Below are positions 22,901 to 39,411 of a stretch of 64,000 bases of DNA, one piece after another (the stretch's first letter is position 1; every line of letters starts with the position of its first letter). Where the stretch lies: the NCBI GenBank assembly GCA_023053545.1, contig JAKZAN010000172.1, positions 1-64,000 on the forward strand. The letters are read 5' to 3'. A program made the position numbers and the translations under genes. The notes beneath the pieces were generated by a model that had not been told where the DNA came from, made no database searches, and saw nothing but the letters and a program-made list of their open reading frames with translations. The stretch is from Lepidurus packardi (lineage: Eukaryota; Arthropoda; Branchiopoda; Notostraca; Triopsidae).

Positions 22901-25580
22901 TCAAGTGGGAGGTATCTGGGGAAGGTCCTATAAACACATCTCCACGTGCCGCGTGAACAGACTCATTTCTTCCTTCAGGGTGGCGGTTTTTGTTTATTCG
23001 AGCTTTGTTTTGATCTGGTATGCAGTTTTAGCCTCTTCCAACATTAATGAAAGACTGTTGTTCTCGTCCTGTGCGTAGAAGCTGAGGATAAGCTTTCGGG
23101 GGTCGGATCGATCTACAAGGCAAATCATATTTTTAGAGCTGGTGTTGATCCAGACTTCACCCGTCCTGACACTCATGAGAAGGTCCTGTTTGAGGATGAT
23201 AACGTGTCCTCTGAAGATATAAATGTACCCAGGTACATACTTTTCAGTGTTGAGTTCCTTGAGCCGGCAGGGTTGGAAGTCTGCTTTCTCTTGAAGTGAG
23301 TCAATAGTCAGGGTTTCGCCAAGCTAGTATCTTTTGATAATTTCGGGAGGCACGCCTGTGCTATAGGGATTTATTTTATTGATAATGCTGGGATTTTTGC
23401 GGTGGCTTATCAGCTTGTATCTGAGGTTTCGGAGGAGGAAGAAGATGCTGAAGTCTCTGATGATGAGGTCAGTATAGTTTTTGGGTACTTTCTGGGTGAA
23501 TTCCAATGTATCCTCTTAGACTTCCACTAGCCCGAAGTCCCTGCTGTAGACTTTTGGTTAGTCTTAAGTGAGTTTGGTCTCGATCTTTTCGTAGATTTTG
23601 ACGATTCTTTAGGAGTCTTTGCCGTTATAGAGATAAGCATTAATTCTCTCGATCGCATTCTTGTACGTTTGGATCAGTTAGATTTGCAGCTGAGACTTCA
23701 ACTCAAATCTATTGTCCTTCTGGGAGTATGTGAGCAGCTATACTAGGTCTGTAGCTGCCCGAAGGGTACATATCCTATGCGAGCCTGGGTCTTTTTTTAT
23801 GATATCGAATAAACTCCGAACCAGTTTGTCTTGGAATTGCACATTATAGTCGTCTTTCTGTTTTCCTAAGTTGAATCCGCAGTAGTTCGAAACATTCTCA
23901 GAAACGAAGCTCTACTTACTGATTGCCTGGTTGGAGCACAGTCTAAAAATACACAGTAGGATCTCGATAGCTTTATAAACTATCAGGTCGTCTTTTTCTG
24001 ATAAAATATTCACGAAAAAGTTCCGCAAGAGGTTGTCACTGTATATCATGATTGTACGAGGCTGTGATGGTGGCTTCATAATTATCTCGAAGAAGTTGTC
24101 GAAGGAATGGGCTAAAGACTGATGATGTCGACCTTTATGGGGTAAGCCGTAGGTTTTGCAAAGTCGAAGAGTTTCTAGTTCGTATTGGGAGTTGTCCATC
24201 CCAAAGATCGAAGGGATGTGATGTCTATCAGATTTGGGATTCGAAGATACTGAAGATAGGCTACTACTGAGGATCGAGTTCCCAGACTCTTGAGTTTAAA
24301 CTGACGCTTCGAAGATCTTGAGAGCTTCCTGAACTAGACGTGGTTCATAGGTGTCCCAAGGGGTCTTGAAACACCATTATTTTTTATAAGAAACTATTGA
24401 AGGACAACCACTTATGCGTTGCAAAAACTCAGGGTAACTGAACCTGCCGAATAGGATAAAGAGTGTTATTTAAAGTAGACTCTTGTATCGGCACTCCTTG
24501 AAGAGAAGATGAATGATGTGGAGGACTATTTTAAGGGCTAAGGGTGCAGTTTTGGCATCGCCCAGGCTGAGGATGATTGTGGGAAGACATTCAACGAGGA
24601 ATCCATTGACGACACACTATTGCACTTGAGAGCTTGCGATGGAAACATCTGCGAACCAATAGATCCAAAGGTCAAAATGATCCTCAATGGACTTAGAAGA
24701 CTCAGCTGCGTCACTAAAAATATGATAAAGCGAAATAGAAGATACATTCTATGAGACAAGTACCTTTGAGTAATTTTATGCTGCAGCTGAAACCAAAACT
24801 ATCTGATGTAGGCTGCGAAGTGGTTGTAGAAGATAACGAAGGGAAAGTGGGTCAAGTATTCCGAAACCCGAGGGCTTTTCAGTCTCATTATGAATAACAG
24901 GATATTTCTCGAGGCAGCAGACACGAGCTCTTAGGGGTGGTTGTAGTACCGAATCGACTGCCACGCTAAAGGGAATAACGGATATCTCTACAAGCAAGCA
25001 TGAGGTGCGGATAGTACTTTGTTATAGAAGAGGTGGACTGACTCTTCATTGATTTTGGAACTGAGTATTTTGAGGAAGTTGATGTAGTAAGGGGTGACTT
25101 CGGGATGCAGATCCTGGAGCTTGGCAGATTGAAGAGCCATGATAGAAGAACTGGAAAGGACGTAGGTCAAACTCATAGGATTGATCAGATTAGTCAGCAG
25201 TTTGTTAATAGCATCGATAGCGATGATGTTGATGTTTTTGTGGCGTATCATCACGAAAAAGTGATGGAACAGCTCGATGGATCGGGACTCGCAGAACTGT
25301 CTATCGAGAAACTAATACTTTCGTTATTTTTTGTTGATCGACGGGTAAATAAGGACAAGGAGAAAGTGTATTTGAAAAAAGGAGAAAAGGAGAAAGGCTG
25401 CTAGGGACATAGAGTGTTTACTCGAGGAATTAGGAGTTGTGTTTTTAGCCCCAGATGATTGCCTCTACATAACGCACAAGCTTCTAGCGCAGCAGCGAGC
25501 CTTGACTCTAGATAGTTGGTTCAGACTTGAGGGTGTTTAGGGAATTAGTCAGGCTTCTAAGTAGGGTATTCAGAGACAAG
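22901..25580 (-). CDS. CLEC16A: CLEC16A / EMA family protein (FPL domain)
   Basis: Exons on the complement are 25422..about 25580, 24764..25300 and 22901..24713, with introns of 121 and 50 bp; about 830 residues. The FPL domain is clear: VEAIIWGEKHNSEF near the start, MSLTYVLSSSSIMALQ, YYINFLKILSSKINEESVHL, and AWQSIRYYNHPEELVSAAS, where TAA supplies the conserved Glu of NHPE. Human CLEC16A and fly EMA act in endosome and autophagosome maturation and mitophagy. The C-terminal half contains a predicted beta-rich region (KYVPGYIYIFRGHVIIL) matching the family's PH-like part. The 5' end is not resolved: the open frame extends upstream of WGEKHN but has no ATG in frame, so a short first exon probably lies at 25580-25770. 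The stop is TGA 22901-22903. Confidence 0.82.
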
Positions 25581-25774
25581 GGTGAAGATGTTGGGTGGTA
25601 GATTACTATAACTATTGAATAGTGTAGGGCACTTGCATGGATTGGGACTGGGCAGGTCGATGGGTACGGGCAGCAAAAAGAAAGAAAGATTATAGATTAA
25701 ATCGGATAGTGGCTCTTGTGAAGAAGAAGAAACTTTTAAAGAAGTACTGTCTGAATGTACAGTTATTTTTAGCA

Positions 25775-26932
25775 TCATTTGATTTTACAGTTGAAATGGA
25801 TGATGTCTGCGTCCTTCACGATGTAGGCCTTGCCCTCCTTCTTCATGCTTTTCTACAGTGTCTGCATCAATTTGGGGCTATCTATCAGTTTTTGGCTCGC
25901 CATTACTTATGCACTAATGAACCCTTTGGCAAAATCCGAGTGAATCTGAGAGGCAGCCTGCACAGCTGTGTCGTTCTGCCTGATTGCCCATGCTTTGACT
26001 TCATCTTTTCCCACTGTGAAGAAATGAATGATTTCTAGCAGTTCATAGCCTGCCTTGATCATGTTATCGACCTGGGACTCCTTGGTCTTGGTGGCAGGAT
26101 CTTCAAGGATTTACTTCTCGTACTCGACTGAGTATCTGATGATGTTAGCCTTCTCCTTGCCTCCATAGGAGATTTTGTCGAGGAGTTGCTTTTCGCCATC
26201 GATCTCTTTGCCTGACAAGTAGTCCTCTTTGGATAGATTCAGCAGGTAGACGATCGGCTTGGCTGTCAAAAAAGTGTATTTGTTGAGTGCGTCCACTTCA
26301 TCCTGTGTTTTCCACGGGGCCGTCCTGATTTCCTTTCCACCTTTCAGCAACTCTTGCGCTTTCAACAGAGTGTTGTAGGTGTTAGTTATTTCCTTGTTCT
26401 GCGAGCGCAGTGCCTTCCCTGACATCTCAGCCACCCTCTTTTCTACTATTTGCAGATCTTTCTTCACAAGTTCGTCCCTGATGATTTCGACGTCACGGGC
26501 AGGGTTCATCTCTCCTTCTGTGTGCAAGATCTTATCGTTCTTGAAGGCTCTAACGACTTGGTAGATTCCATCAACCTGCATGATATTGGCTAAGAACTCA
26601 TTGCCTAGGCCGTGACCCTCACTAGCTCCCTTGACGAGTCCAGCAATGTCTACAACCTTAAGCACGGGTGCAACAACACTTTGAGGCTGGAACATCTTGA
26701 CTAGTTGTTCAAATCTGTTATCCTGGATCTTGATGAGAGCACTGTTGGGCTCGATCGTACAAAAGGGATAGTTCTCGGCGGGGACGTTGAGATTACAGAT
26801 GAGGTTGAATGTACTGCTCTTTCCGATGTTAGCCATGCCGACTATTCCCATCCTGAGGGAGACACCTGGCCGACCTAGCCTTAGCTTCTTTTCGGTTGAG
26901 AGTCTACAGGATGAACCCGCTAGTCGCCGCAT
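25775..26932 (-). CDS. OLA1: Obg-like ATPase 1 (OLA1/YchF)
   Basis: Single exon, 385 residues, near the usual 396. The P-loop is GIVGMANIGKSS (residues 29-40), switch I ENYPFCTIEPN, G3 DIAGLVKGASEG, and the G4-like NLSKEDY replaces the NKxD of true GTPases, as in OLA1, which prefers ATP. A helical arm (about 130-220) and a C-terminal TGS domain follow, ending KEGKAYIVKDADIIHF. The protein binds ribosomes and is linked to translation control and stress. TAA read as Glu occurs after SVEYEK and in QTL-E-KSMKK. Methionine-poor N-terminus and the MRR start agree with the eukaryotic family. The stop is TGA 25775. Confidence 0.95.
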
Positions 26933-27079
26933 ATTAAAGTTGATTAATTAATCCAGATTTTATGTCGCTGCTTTTATCACGAATTAAAACAGTTGGTGTA
27001 TTGTTTAGAAGTTGTCTGCCATGACAAAACGGATAGATATTGCATACATACCAATGAGGGATCCACTGGAAAAATCCAC

Positions 27080-28828
27080 TCAGCTGCTCGAGTCGTTGTC
27101 GCTCCCCGCGTCTACCTTCTTCCTCTCATCGTCCTTCTTCAGGAACTTCAACATTTTCTTGCTCGGCTCCTCCTTTTTCACGTTACCTCCGTATTTCCTT
27201 TCTCTAGATTTGCTTCTGTTCATGTTGTATATCATGTCCCGTGCGTATGACTCCGAACTGGACTCTTCGAAATATCCCTCCTGTTATTCTTCGTCAGGTA
27301 GCGACTCTAGCATTTCCGAGCTGTTGTTGCTGGTCAGGTTGTTGGCGTACATCTTGTCATAGCTCTGGTAGACTGGGTTGCCCTTGTGTGGCTTCTTTGA
27401 GTCTGCCTTGAGGTACTTCATCTTGACATGGAAGTCATTAAAGAAGTACTCCAGTTTCTGCCGTTCTGCCCTCTCGCTTTCCATTTGGTGTGACAAATCA
27501 TTGTATCGCTCTTCTATTCTTTGTATGCTGGTCTTCAACTTCTGTTCGTTCTTCTTCATGCGGGACAGTTCCATGTGATGGCTCAGTTGTAGTTCCTTCA
27601 TCTTCTTTTCGTAGTTTTCGATCTTTTTCTGGAGTTTACGGTTTTGTTTCTCAAGTTCAGAAAACTCCATCATCTACTGTTGCTGCAGCTGTCGCCTCGG
27701 CTGTGGAGGCGCTGTGCTCAGTACTTCCACATAGTTGTCTAGGAATGTCAGGAAGTTTGCATTGGGATTCAGCAGGCCATGTCTGAGATTAGCACTACTG
27801 CTGTTCTTGGGACCTGTTTTGGCCTGTTCGTAGAGCCTAGCAGAGGTTTTGACCTCTTAACGAGGCGTTTCGAAGGCGGTGGCCTTAATCTGAACACTCC
27901 TTTGGCGTTCATCCTGATTGTGGTATTTGTTTTTTATGGTGCTCTCAAAGAACTTGGCTCTTCGGTCGATGGGTTTCTGGATTTGCTTACTATTCATAAG
28001 GGTGTGTTTGATGCTGTCAAAGATGTTGTCCTCAGGATCATCCTCTTCTTAATTAGGGTGTCCCTCGGAAATGTCTTGCTGTTCTCCTATACTGCCCTAT
28101 TCCTCTTCAAACTCTCGCGTATCTTCTTCTCCAGCATTATAGTTTCTGTGAGCCTTCAAGTTGGAGCCTCCTAACTTCCGCCGGTTACCATGGTTAGTAC
28201 GATGTTCCACCTAGTTATCAGCATCGGCATTGTCTAGCTCCTCTTGGTCTTCATCATCAGGATTAGGGTTGGCGAGGCCCTTGTAAGAGACGGAATGCTT
28301 GTTAGTTTTTTGGAAGACCTGCCTGGCAGCAGAATGGTCGTTTAGTGCATCTGCATAAGAACGTGTACGCTAGTGATAATTGCTAGTACTACTGTTGGGA
28401 GGAGATTTGAAATACAATGCATTGGTGCTGGCGTTTAGATTCTTTGTAGATTCGGAAAATTATTTATGGGACGTGCGTTGGGATTTGATTTTGTTGTTGG
28501 CCTGGACGAGTTTGCTGATGTACTGCCCGTTGTCCGGCGACATCTGCCCCATTATCGCATCGTAGATTGGGTTGTTCGAAACCTGTCTGCTAGGCCTGTT
28601 GTTATGCGACGGATGCTGGGGACTGTCATTGAAGTTGCTGAAGTCTGGCAGGTCCGAAGTCAAGGGTTGCTTAATTTTAGAGTTGGCTTTGCCGACGCCT
28701 ACAGTGCTAAGAGGATAGGGAAAGGCATGTATGTGGATGATGTTAAATACTGGGGTTTTGGTACGGGCATAGGCGAGGGCAGACTTGTTCTTGCTAGAGA
28801 AAGTGTTGGTGCTGTGGTAGTGATCCAT
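27080..28828 (-). CDS. Acidic, coiled-coil protein of unknown function
   Basis: Single exon as modelled, 582 residues. The N-terminal 380 residues are disordered-looking, rich in Asn, Ser, Glu and Asp (for example NPDDEDQEELDNADAD). Residues about 385-475 form a strong coiled coil (SELEKQNRKLQKKIENYEKK onward). The tail is Ser/Lys-rich and ends at TGA 27080-27082. No domain recognised. TAA/TAG sense codons occur at least ten times in frame. The start at 28828 is the last ATG before the frame loses coding character; a different open frame beginning MGNLIS at 28941 overlaps it and could be an upstream exon, but I found no convincing splice. Confidence 0.6.
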
Positions 28829-29036
28829 TGTGGAGGTTGGGAGGCCGAGGTCCGGTGGGTGTGTCTAGATTGGTATAGAATTAGATGGATGCTCTTTTTA
28901 AGAATTTTGCTGTTATTGCTAATACTTATAAGATTGCCCATTTATTTGGCATCCATAGATACAGATTAAGCAACAGGCCAATCCATCCCTGATTTATTTC
29001 GTCACTCAGTTCTCAGAATGTCATTGCTCTGTGGAA

Positions 29037-30496
29037 TCAGGCCTTGGAGTGCTCGCTAGAGGCGTCCTCCGAGTCGTCTTCTTTCACGTGAATCTCTGGT
29101 TCTTCACCCTCCTTCTCTCTTGGTCTATACACGTTCTTGATGGTTTCCTAGCACTTCTTTCTTTTTTAGATAAGTTTTTCCTTGGTGCACTGGTCAAGTT
29201 CTTTCATCAATGCCTCGCTCAAGGGCTTTTGGGGCTTCCAGAATATACTCGGCGTAGTCCTACACTTAATATAACCCAAATCATTGAGCTTAATTACTTG
29301 GTGAGGAAGAAAGGAGACAAGAGTTCATAGTGCCTTTGAGTCTTCTCAGACAGATATTCAAGTTCGTTTTCATGCAGAATCTTATGGTAATCCTCGAACT
29401 GGCTAAGCGAGTATATCTTTTCTGTGATTTCAGTCTTTTGGGCGACTAGGAGAGCCCTCGAGACCCCGTATGCTTTGTCGATAATTTCAGAGGGTTTAGC
29501 AGGCTTCCAGAAGATGGGAGGGTTGGTCTTCGTGACGATATAGCCGTCGAATCTGGCCACATGTTTGGAGTACCTGGCTTCTAACTGATCATTCTCGACT
29601 TTGAGGATCTGCTTGGCCAGTTCCTGCTTCCTCTTCATCAACTCCTCAATTTGTTTCTACAAATGGTTAAACAGATTGCCCATCGCGACAGAAGAGTGTT
29701 ACTGCAACAGATGCCTTCTTCTCCTCTTTGCTGATCCTGATCTGTTCCTGCTCCTTCAGTTTGAGCTGCTCCTCGATCTCGTTCTTTGCTTTCAACTATT
29801 TCTCTCCATAATTATCGCGTAGTTTGTTTAAACAGGATGATTACCTTTTGTTCCTGACTCTCTAACGTAGACTTGGCTTTGCTCAGGTGAGACATGATGT
29901 TGCCGAACATCCTCCTATCGCGTGCTTGCGCTGCCTGGGGCTTCCTGCACATAGAATAAGGTGAATCATTCTCTTACTTTGTATCGGAAGACTGCTACTC
30001 GTTTCGTTCTTCAGCTTTAACCTTGATCTAGAGTTCATAATGTTGACAGACACCAATCAGAATAGCAATTGAGGAGGGGCGTTGGTACGTTAATGACCTA
30101 TTTGCCTGGCGAAGACTGGTTGTCGGAGTTGAGCCTTTTCATCTTCCTGATGTGTTATTGCTCGGTTTCTGCGATGGACTGCTGCGATGCAGCCTTGTTG
30201 TTATTTGATTCTGCGATGTTGTTAGGGTTTGTTTAAGCTAAGCCTGTCTGCTTGTCGTTTGAGGATAGCTTGGAGTGTTATTATGGCTTTTGTTCGGATG
30301 GACGGGAAGTTCTGCGAGCAAAGGGTATGGGATCTTGTTTGAGATAGTGTTAGGTTTCTCGGAGTGCGGCCAGCTGCTGTATGATGTCCTTCCTCTCTTT
30401 GAGGAGTTAGCGGTGCTCGTAGTCGAGTTTCGGGAGCCGCTGCTCACTCGGCACCGAGGATCCACTACCTATGGCATAGGCTTCTTCTTTATTCAT
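29037..30496 (-). CDS. PNN: Pinin-like protein (pinin/SDK/MemA domain)
   Basis: Six exons on the complement: 30098..30496, 29978..30027, 29845..29944, 29703..29801, 29298..29656 and 29037..29259; introns 70, 33, 43, 46 and 38 bp. All phases close, giving 409 residues. The diagnostic stretch is ARDRRMFGNIMSHLSKAKS, a Lys/Glu-rich helix, then KHVARFDGYIVTKTNPPIFW, matching pinin's RRMFG...YIRTKTKPHLF. Pinin is a nuclear speckle protein tied to the exon-junction complex and alternative splicing. Splicing brings in a second copy of the last motif: KTNPPIFWKPAKPSE and KTTPSIFWKPQKPLSE. The tail is acidic. This is the most intron-rich gene in the window. Confidence 0.78.
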
Positions 30497-30656
30497 ACAA
30501 CAATAACTCCTTTACTTAGTTCTTAATTTTAATGACTATTCAAGATATTACTGCTTCACGAGGCATAATCATCCCATCAAATCTCACACGATCGACCAGA
30601 GAAATCTTTTGCATTATTTTGCCTTCTTCTAATGTTGTTATTTTCAGGTAAAACCA

Positions 30657-31557
30657 TCATCTCTTGGCATAAGACAAGTGTAGTACTGTGTCTTCGATCG
30701 GAGTCCCGTTCAGCGCAGCCAAAGCAGTCCCAGCCTTGAACTCATCAGTAAACTCGATGAACGCATAGTGTTTTGGCGCCAGACGAACCTCCACGAGACC
30801 TGGGAATTTGACGAATACGTTGCGCAGCACATCTGCAGTCACGCGGGGTGTCAAGCCTTCAGCGAAGAGGATGTGATGAGGCAAGGTATTAAACTTATCA
30901 AACCTCTTCTGGCCTCGCTACTTCTCGAGCTTCTTGCGCTCAGTCTCCATCTTTTGTGCACGAAGTACGAACTTCTCTTCATACTTTCGCTGGAAGTAGT
31001 CTGCTGGCTTATCCCTGGGTACATGGGTCCCTTCTTCCTTGGCGATCAAGTCTGACCTTTCTTTAGAAAAATTGATCCTCTGGAATGATTGCAATGAATT
31101 GGATATTGATGACATCGTTTGTATTTTACCATCTTTTTGCCAAATAGCTCGCGACCCTGCAGGCTCTTCTTTGCTTCCACTGCACTATCAATATTCTTGA
31201 AGATCACGAAGGCTTGGCCTCGCATCCGGATATTCTTTTTGGCGATGATCTAGAGTGCAATTGATTAGAGTGCTTAAGAATAAGGGTACATCGACTATCT
31301 CGCCGAAGTCTTCGAAGACGTTGAAGAGCGTGTCTTTAAGGTCGTCGAGGGGCATCTTTTCGTAGAGGTTGTTAATATAGAGGGTGTTGTTCGGAGGGTA
31401 TTCGACGATGTTGGGATTATTGAGGTTGTTAGTGTCAGGGCCGACTGGGGGGTGGGAGGCAATGCTTGTGTTTTAGAGTTTACAGATACTGTTTTTGGGT
31501 CTTACCTTCTTCTTCTAAACCTCCGGGGACCGACCTCAGGAAATTCACGTGATCCAT
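30657..31557 (-). CDS. U1A/U2B''-type snRNP protein, two RRMs
   Basis: Four exons on the complement: 31506..31557, 31290..31444, 31130..31249 and 30657..31079, with introns of 61, 40 and 50 bp; 249 residues. RRM1 has RNP2 TLYINNLYEKM and RNP1 RGQAFVIF, followed by INFSKERSDLIAKEEGTH, nearly the signature of U1A/U2B'' (the equivalent human stretch runs QYAKTDSDIIAK). A charged linker follows, then RRM2 (HHILFAEGLT and HYAFIEFTDE). In animals this protein binds U1 stem-loop II or U2 stem-loop IV; a single protein does both in flies. TAG is Glu in the linker. The stop is TGA 30657. Confidence 0.9.
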
Positions 31558-31915
31558 TCTTTTCTGGGGCTCAAGTGTTAGTTTCTTTTGTGTTAAGACT
31601 TATTTTGTAATTCTCGTATAATCCCATTACGGGTATATGGCGCTGGGCCTCCCATCCCTAAACTCTAATCTCGCAGACTAAATCCTATAAACGTATAAGC
31701 ACTAAAAATAGAAACCTCTAAATGAGCCAGTCCCAAGCATTGGATCTTGTCACACCTGCCAAGTAAATCAGATCCAGGTATAATATTTAAGTATTCCCTC
31801 AGAAATGTCGACTTTACATTAATCCGCATTGTTGCTATGTTGAACCCTAGTCTTAGTTTTAACTCTCAGGCAATATCCTGTTTTTATAACATTTTAAAAT
31901 ACCTTTCTCATCATC
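31558..31915. promoter_or_regulatory. Divergent intergenic region, snRNP protein and ABC transporter
   Basis: These 358 bp lie between two outward-facing start codons and should hold both promoters. The middle is A+T-rich. No coding frame, RNA gene or named element was recognised. Confidence 0.5.
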
Positions 31916-36075
<4,160 letters not shown>

Positions 36076-37028
36076 CCAGAAACTGTATTTAGAGGTGTGT
36101 GTTATGAGAGACTGGTAATTAGTTGCGGCCTGCAATTAGAGTAGCGATAAATTTGATATCGTACGAGTATCGAATAGCAGTGAAAAGGCGGTAGAAATAC
36201 AGGAGATATACATGTGTATAAAGTATGTGCATAGGGTGAGAACATAAAAGAAGGATAGAAGAAAGAACTCTAATAAAAGAGAGAGGGGGATAGTTCGAAC
36301 CTTTTGGCTACTTGCTTAGCAGCATCAAATATCTTATCGTACCGCATAATTTCTGTTCTTCGATAGCTTCAGCGAACCCATAAGATTCTTCCTTTTTTAC
36401 AGCTTCGACTTGATTTTAGAACGTGCTCAGTTTTGGAAATCAGTAGAAAGAAGGAGAAACGGAAGAATGTCCTCAGAATGATGAGGATCTATCTACTGGA
36501 AGATCCCCAGTAGTGCTATCCTTGTCTTGCACGATTAATATATAAAATTAGGCATGTAGGTTTTAGGTATCCAGAGTGTTACCTAGACAAACAAAACATG
36601 GCTGCTTTTGGTCACCCTGGTTTTTGAGATGCACCCACTTAGTATACAGGTATACAAAATAGATAACACCAAACCATAATTTAACATCATGCCTAATTAG
36701 CCAGTCCCCATAGCATTATTGGTATTTTCGTTCTTTTTCCCCCAATCTCTTCTCTGCCTTTTAAGACAACCTCTTCCACTCCCTCTATACATACATAATT
36801 TATTAATCCATTCTCTCAGCACTACACTCCATAACACGCTCCCAGTAGTTGTTTATAATCTCGAGATAGAAAACAAAAAACAAGCACTCTCTCCATTACA
36901 ACAACACTCCTCTCCCTCATTACCCCATAACTCACTTCCCTAATAACTCTCCCATATCACCCTCCTCTCCTCCTCTCCTCACTATTACTCTTTACCCCTC
37001 AATCTCTCAAAACATCTGCACAAATCTC
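36076..37028. other. Longest intergenic gap, no gene recognised
   Basis: These 953 bp separate two plus-strand genes. The left part holds the transporter's 3' flank. From about 36290 to 36480 there is a less A+T-rich block with short self-complementary segments; the right 300 bp are C/T-rich on the plus strand and lead to the next start codon. No frame with coding character and no tRNA or 5S structure was found. The block near 36295 begins with a CCTTTTGGCTA that recalls the 5' end of U2 snRNA, but the branch-site-pairing GTAGTA is missing. A non-coding RNA gene is possible but not supported. Confidence 0.4.
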
Positions 37029-39411
37029 ATGTCGGCGCTCGGAAAATACTCTCTCGAATGCTCTGAAGCCCTCGAGGCACTACCCCTCATTCATCAATGG
37101 TAACCTCTCCTCCTCATCCCACCCTCCATTCCCCCTCCAGGCTAAAAAATCTATCCGTCCCTGACGCTCACGCTCAAACGCGTCTCCATTCCCGCAATGT
37201 GGTTCGCTGGTTCAGCGAGGCTTATCTTGCCATTTCCCAGCGGACACCCACAGAACAACCCAAAGAGAGTTAATCCCGCAAAATTCCGCGTCGCGGAGAC
37301 CTTTCATCACGATCATCACTACTGGACTCGATATTGCTTAGTAGCTAGCAGGACCAATACGACTGTTTCTGTCTGGAGACAGCCTTGGTTAATGAGATTG
37401 ACAAGTTATGCGAGATGCTGCGAGTGCTCGCTTCCCAAAACTGTTCGATCGACTTTTATGACAGCTAAGCTATAGACCTCACAGAGGACATGCTATGCAT
37501 CGGAATTGCGCGGCTGCTACTGAACAAAATTTACGGGAACTACCGATACTGGCTGACCAAGAACACGTTGAACTGTCCACAGGGCGAACGGCTCAAGAAG
37601 AAGGATTTCCTCAATTTCTTGAGCTTTACTCAAGAACCCCTACCTCGTTAAAGGTTCTTGTTGCTTGAGCTCGAAAGTTTGTAACAGCTGTGCCAAACTA
37701 TTTACGGCCCCGCTTCTCTCAACAGCCTTCTCTCTAAAGAGCTGGAAGTTGAGTTTCGTCGCTTCCTCAAGCTCGACAAAGACTAGCACTTGGTTATCCG
37801 CATCTGCAGAACAAACTTCAAGCGAATCAAGGACCCCATCCTTATGTATCATCGGCGGCTATTCGACTACCTGACCTAAAATACGCGAAAGTACAACCCT
37901 ATTGGTTCGGGACATGCCCCCTCGTCAACAAGTGGTCCAAACAGCAATGTCAGTTATGGGGGGACGGGTAATAACGGTATGAAGCCGAAGAAACCTCGGA
38001 ACAGCAACAATACTAGCTACCACACGAATAACAACAACGGGGGTTTTTATTCCTCAAATGCCTATAACAGATATAACAATAATAGTACTAGTCACACCCC
38101 TAACTATAGCTATTCTAACCACAACGGCCACAGGAATTCAGATCAACCACACCGCAACAAATTTGAAGAGGACCCTGACTTCCTTGACAACAACTCCGAC
38201 CCGCGCCCCAAACGGTCTGGCAGTAAGTCTAAGAGCATGAGTTCTAACGACACCAGTGCTACCTAACAGCTAATTCTTGAGGAAACACCCTAATTCAGTA
38301 GGATCGGTTCCACTAGAACCGAGTCAGTAAGCACTTCATCTCTGGTGTTCCAGTAAGACAATGTTAAAAAAGCACCTTGCAAAGTGCAGTCAATCTTAGT
38401 CGAAGTTGCAGACAAACTGTCTGAAAAGGCTAACGCCAACTATCCTAAGCGCTTTGATGCCTTTAGTAAGCTACAGACAGCATTAGCAGTCCATAATTTC
38501 GGAGTGATTCTGTTTGGAAGTTGCCTAAACGGCCTCGCTACGGAGCGTAGCGACATTGACGTGGCGATTGAGTGTTCCATCCTTAACTACTTTACTCAGG
38601 GTTCTTTCAAAGACCGTATCAGCCAGGCGCTGATGTATGTGGAGAAAATTCTTTAGCAGGAGAGTTGGATCGTCGATCACAAATTCATAGGCACTGCCAC
38701 GATTCCTGTCCTGAAGTTGGTAAGTTATTCCTATTTCTCATAATTTGCTAATCCCATCCACAGACAGTAAAAGCTCAACCAGTTGCCACCCTATCAGTTG
38801 CAACCCAAGAGACCGTGACGTATCCCTCTGGCAATGTTGATGTTGATGTCACCATCGATACTAGCGGAGCTCGAGAGGGCTCCACCGTTCATATGGGAAT
38901 TCTATCCACCCAGATGATGTCAGGATGGCTATCACAGGTCCCTACCTTGCATAGCGTGATCATCATCATGAAGCACTTATTCTGGAGGCATGGCTTCAAC
39001 TCACCTTACAAAGGCGGTCTCTCAGCATATTCGCTTTCAGTGATGGTGATGGCATACATCTATCTGAAGCCTAACATAATTCTGGAAAGCCTCTCTTGCC
39101 TATTTTCAGGCTTCATGGAGTTTTACGGTAAGAGCTTCGATTAGTCCAAGCTGGGCATTGATGTTAGAGATCCACACAATCCGTTCTACAACTCTAAACA
39201 CTTCAACGACGGCCGACTTGAGATCAAAGACCCTCTGGATGGCCAGGTTATGACGCGAAGTGCTATGCTTTACAACAGAATCAAGAAGATGTTCTAGGAG
39301 ATTAGCGAGGTGATTGAGCAGGTGTAAAGGGAGGAGGAGGGTGAGCAGAAGTGTGGGGGAGAGCGTAGTGAAGCAGAGTGCAAACTAATTCAACTACTTT
39401 TGCTGGATTGA
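37029..39411 (+). CDS. Non-canonical poly(A) polymerase, TRF4/TENT4 type
   Basis: Three exons, 37029..37099, 37141..38719 and 38764..39411, with introns of 41 and 44 bp; 765 residues. The nucleotidyltransferase domain begins near residue 450: FGSCLNGLATERSDIDVAI holds the GS and two metal-binding Asp residues, and VDVDVTIDTSGAREG after the second intron provides the third. MKHLFWRHGFNSPYKGGLSA then matches the PAP-associated central domain. Such enzymes add short A or mixed tails that mark nuclear RNAs for the exosome or stabilise mRNAs. The N-terminal 300 residues are unlike known family members; an Asn/Ser/Tyr-rich linker (about 300-390) separates them from the catalytic part. TAG is Glu at KILEQESWIV, just before the second intron. 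The stop is TGA 39409. Confidence 0.85.

Noticed and set aside
28466-28969. Plus-strand 167-residue hydrophobic open frame
   Set aside because: It lies opposite the Asn/Gln/Ser-rich coding strand of the coiled-coil gene; reverse complements of such codons give Val/Leu/Phe. No family match.
36290-36420. U2 snRNA-like start and a TTCGAAC possible tRNA T-loop
   Set aside because: The U2 core GTAGTA is missing, and the stem around TTCGAAC does not pair on either strand.
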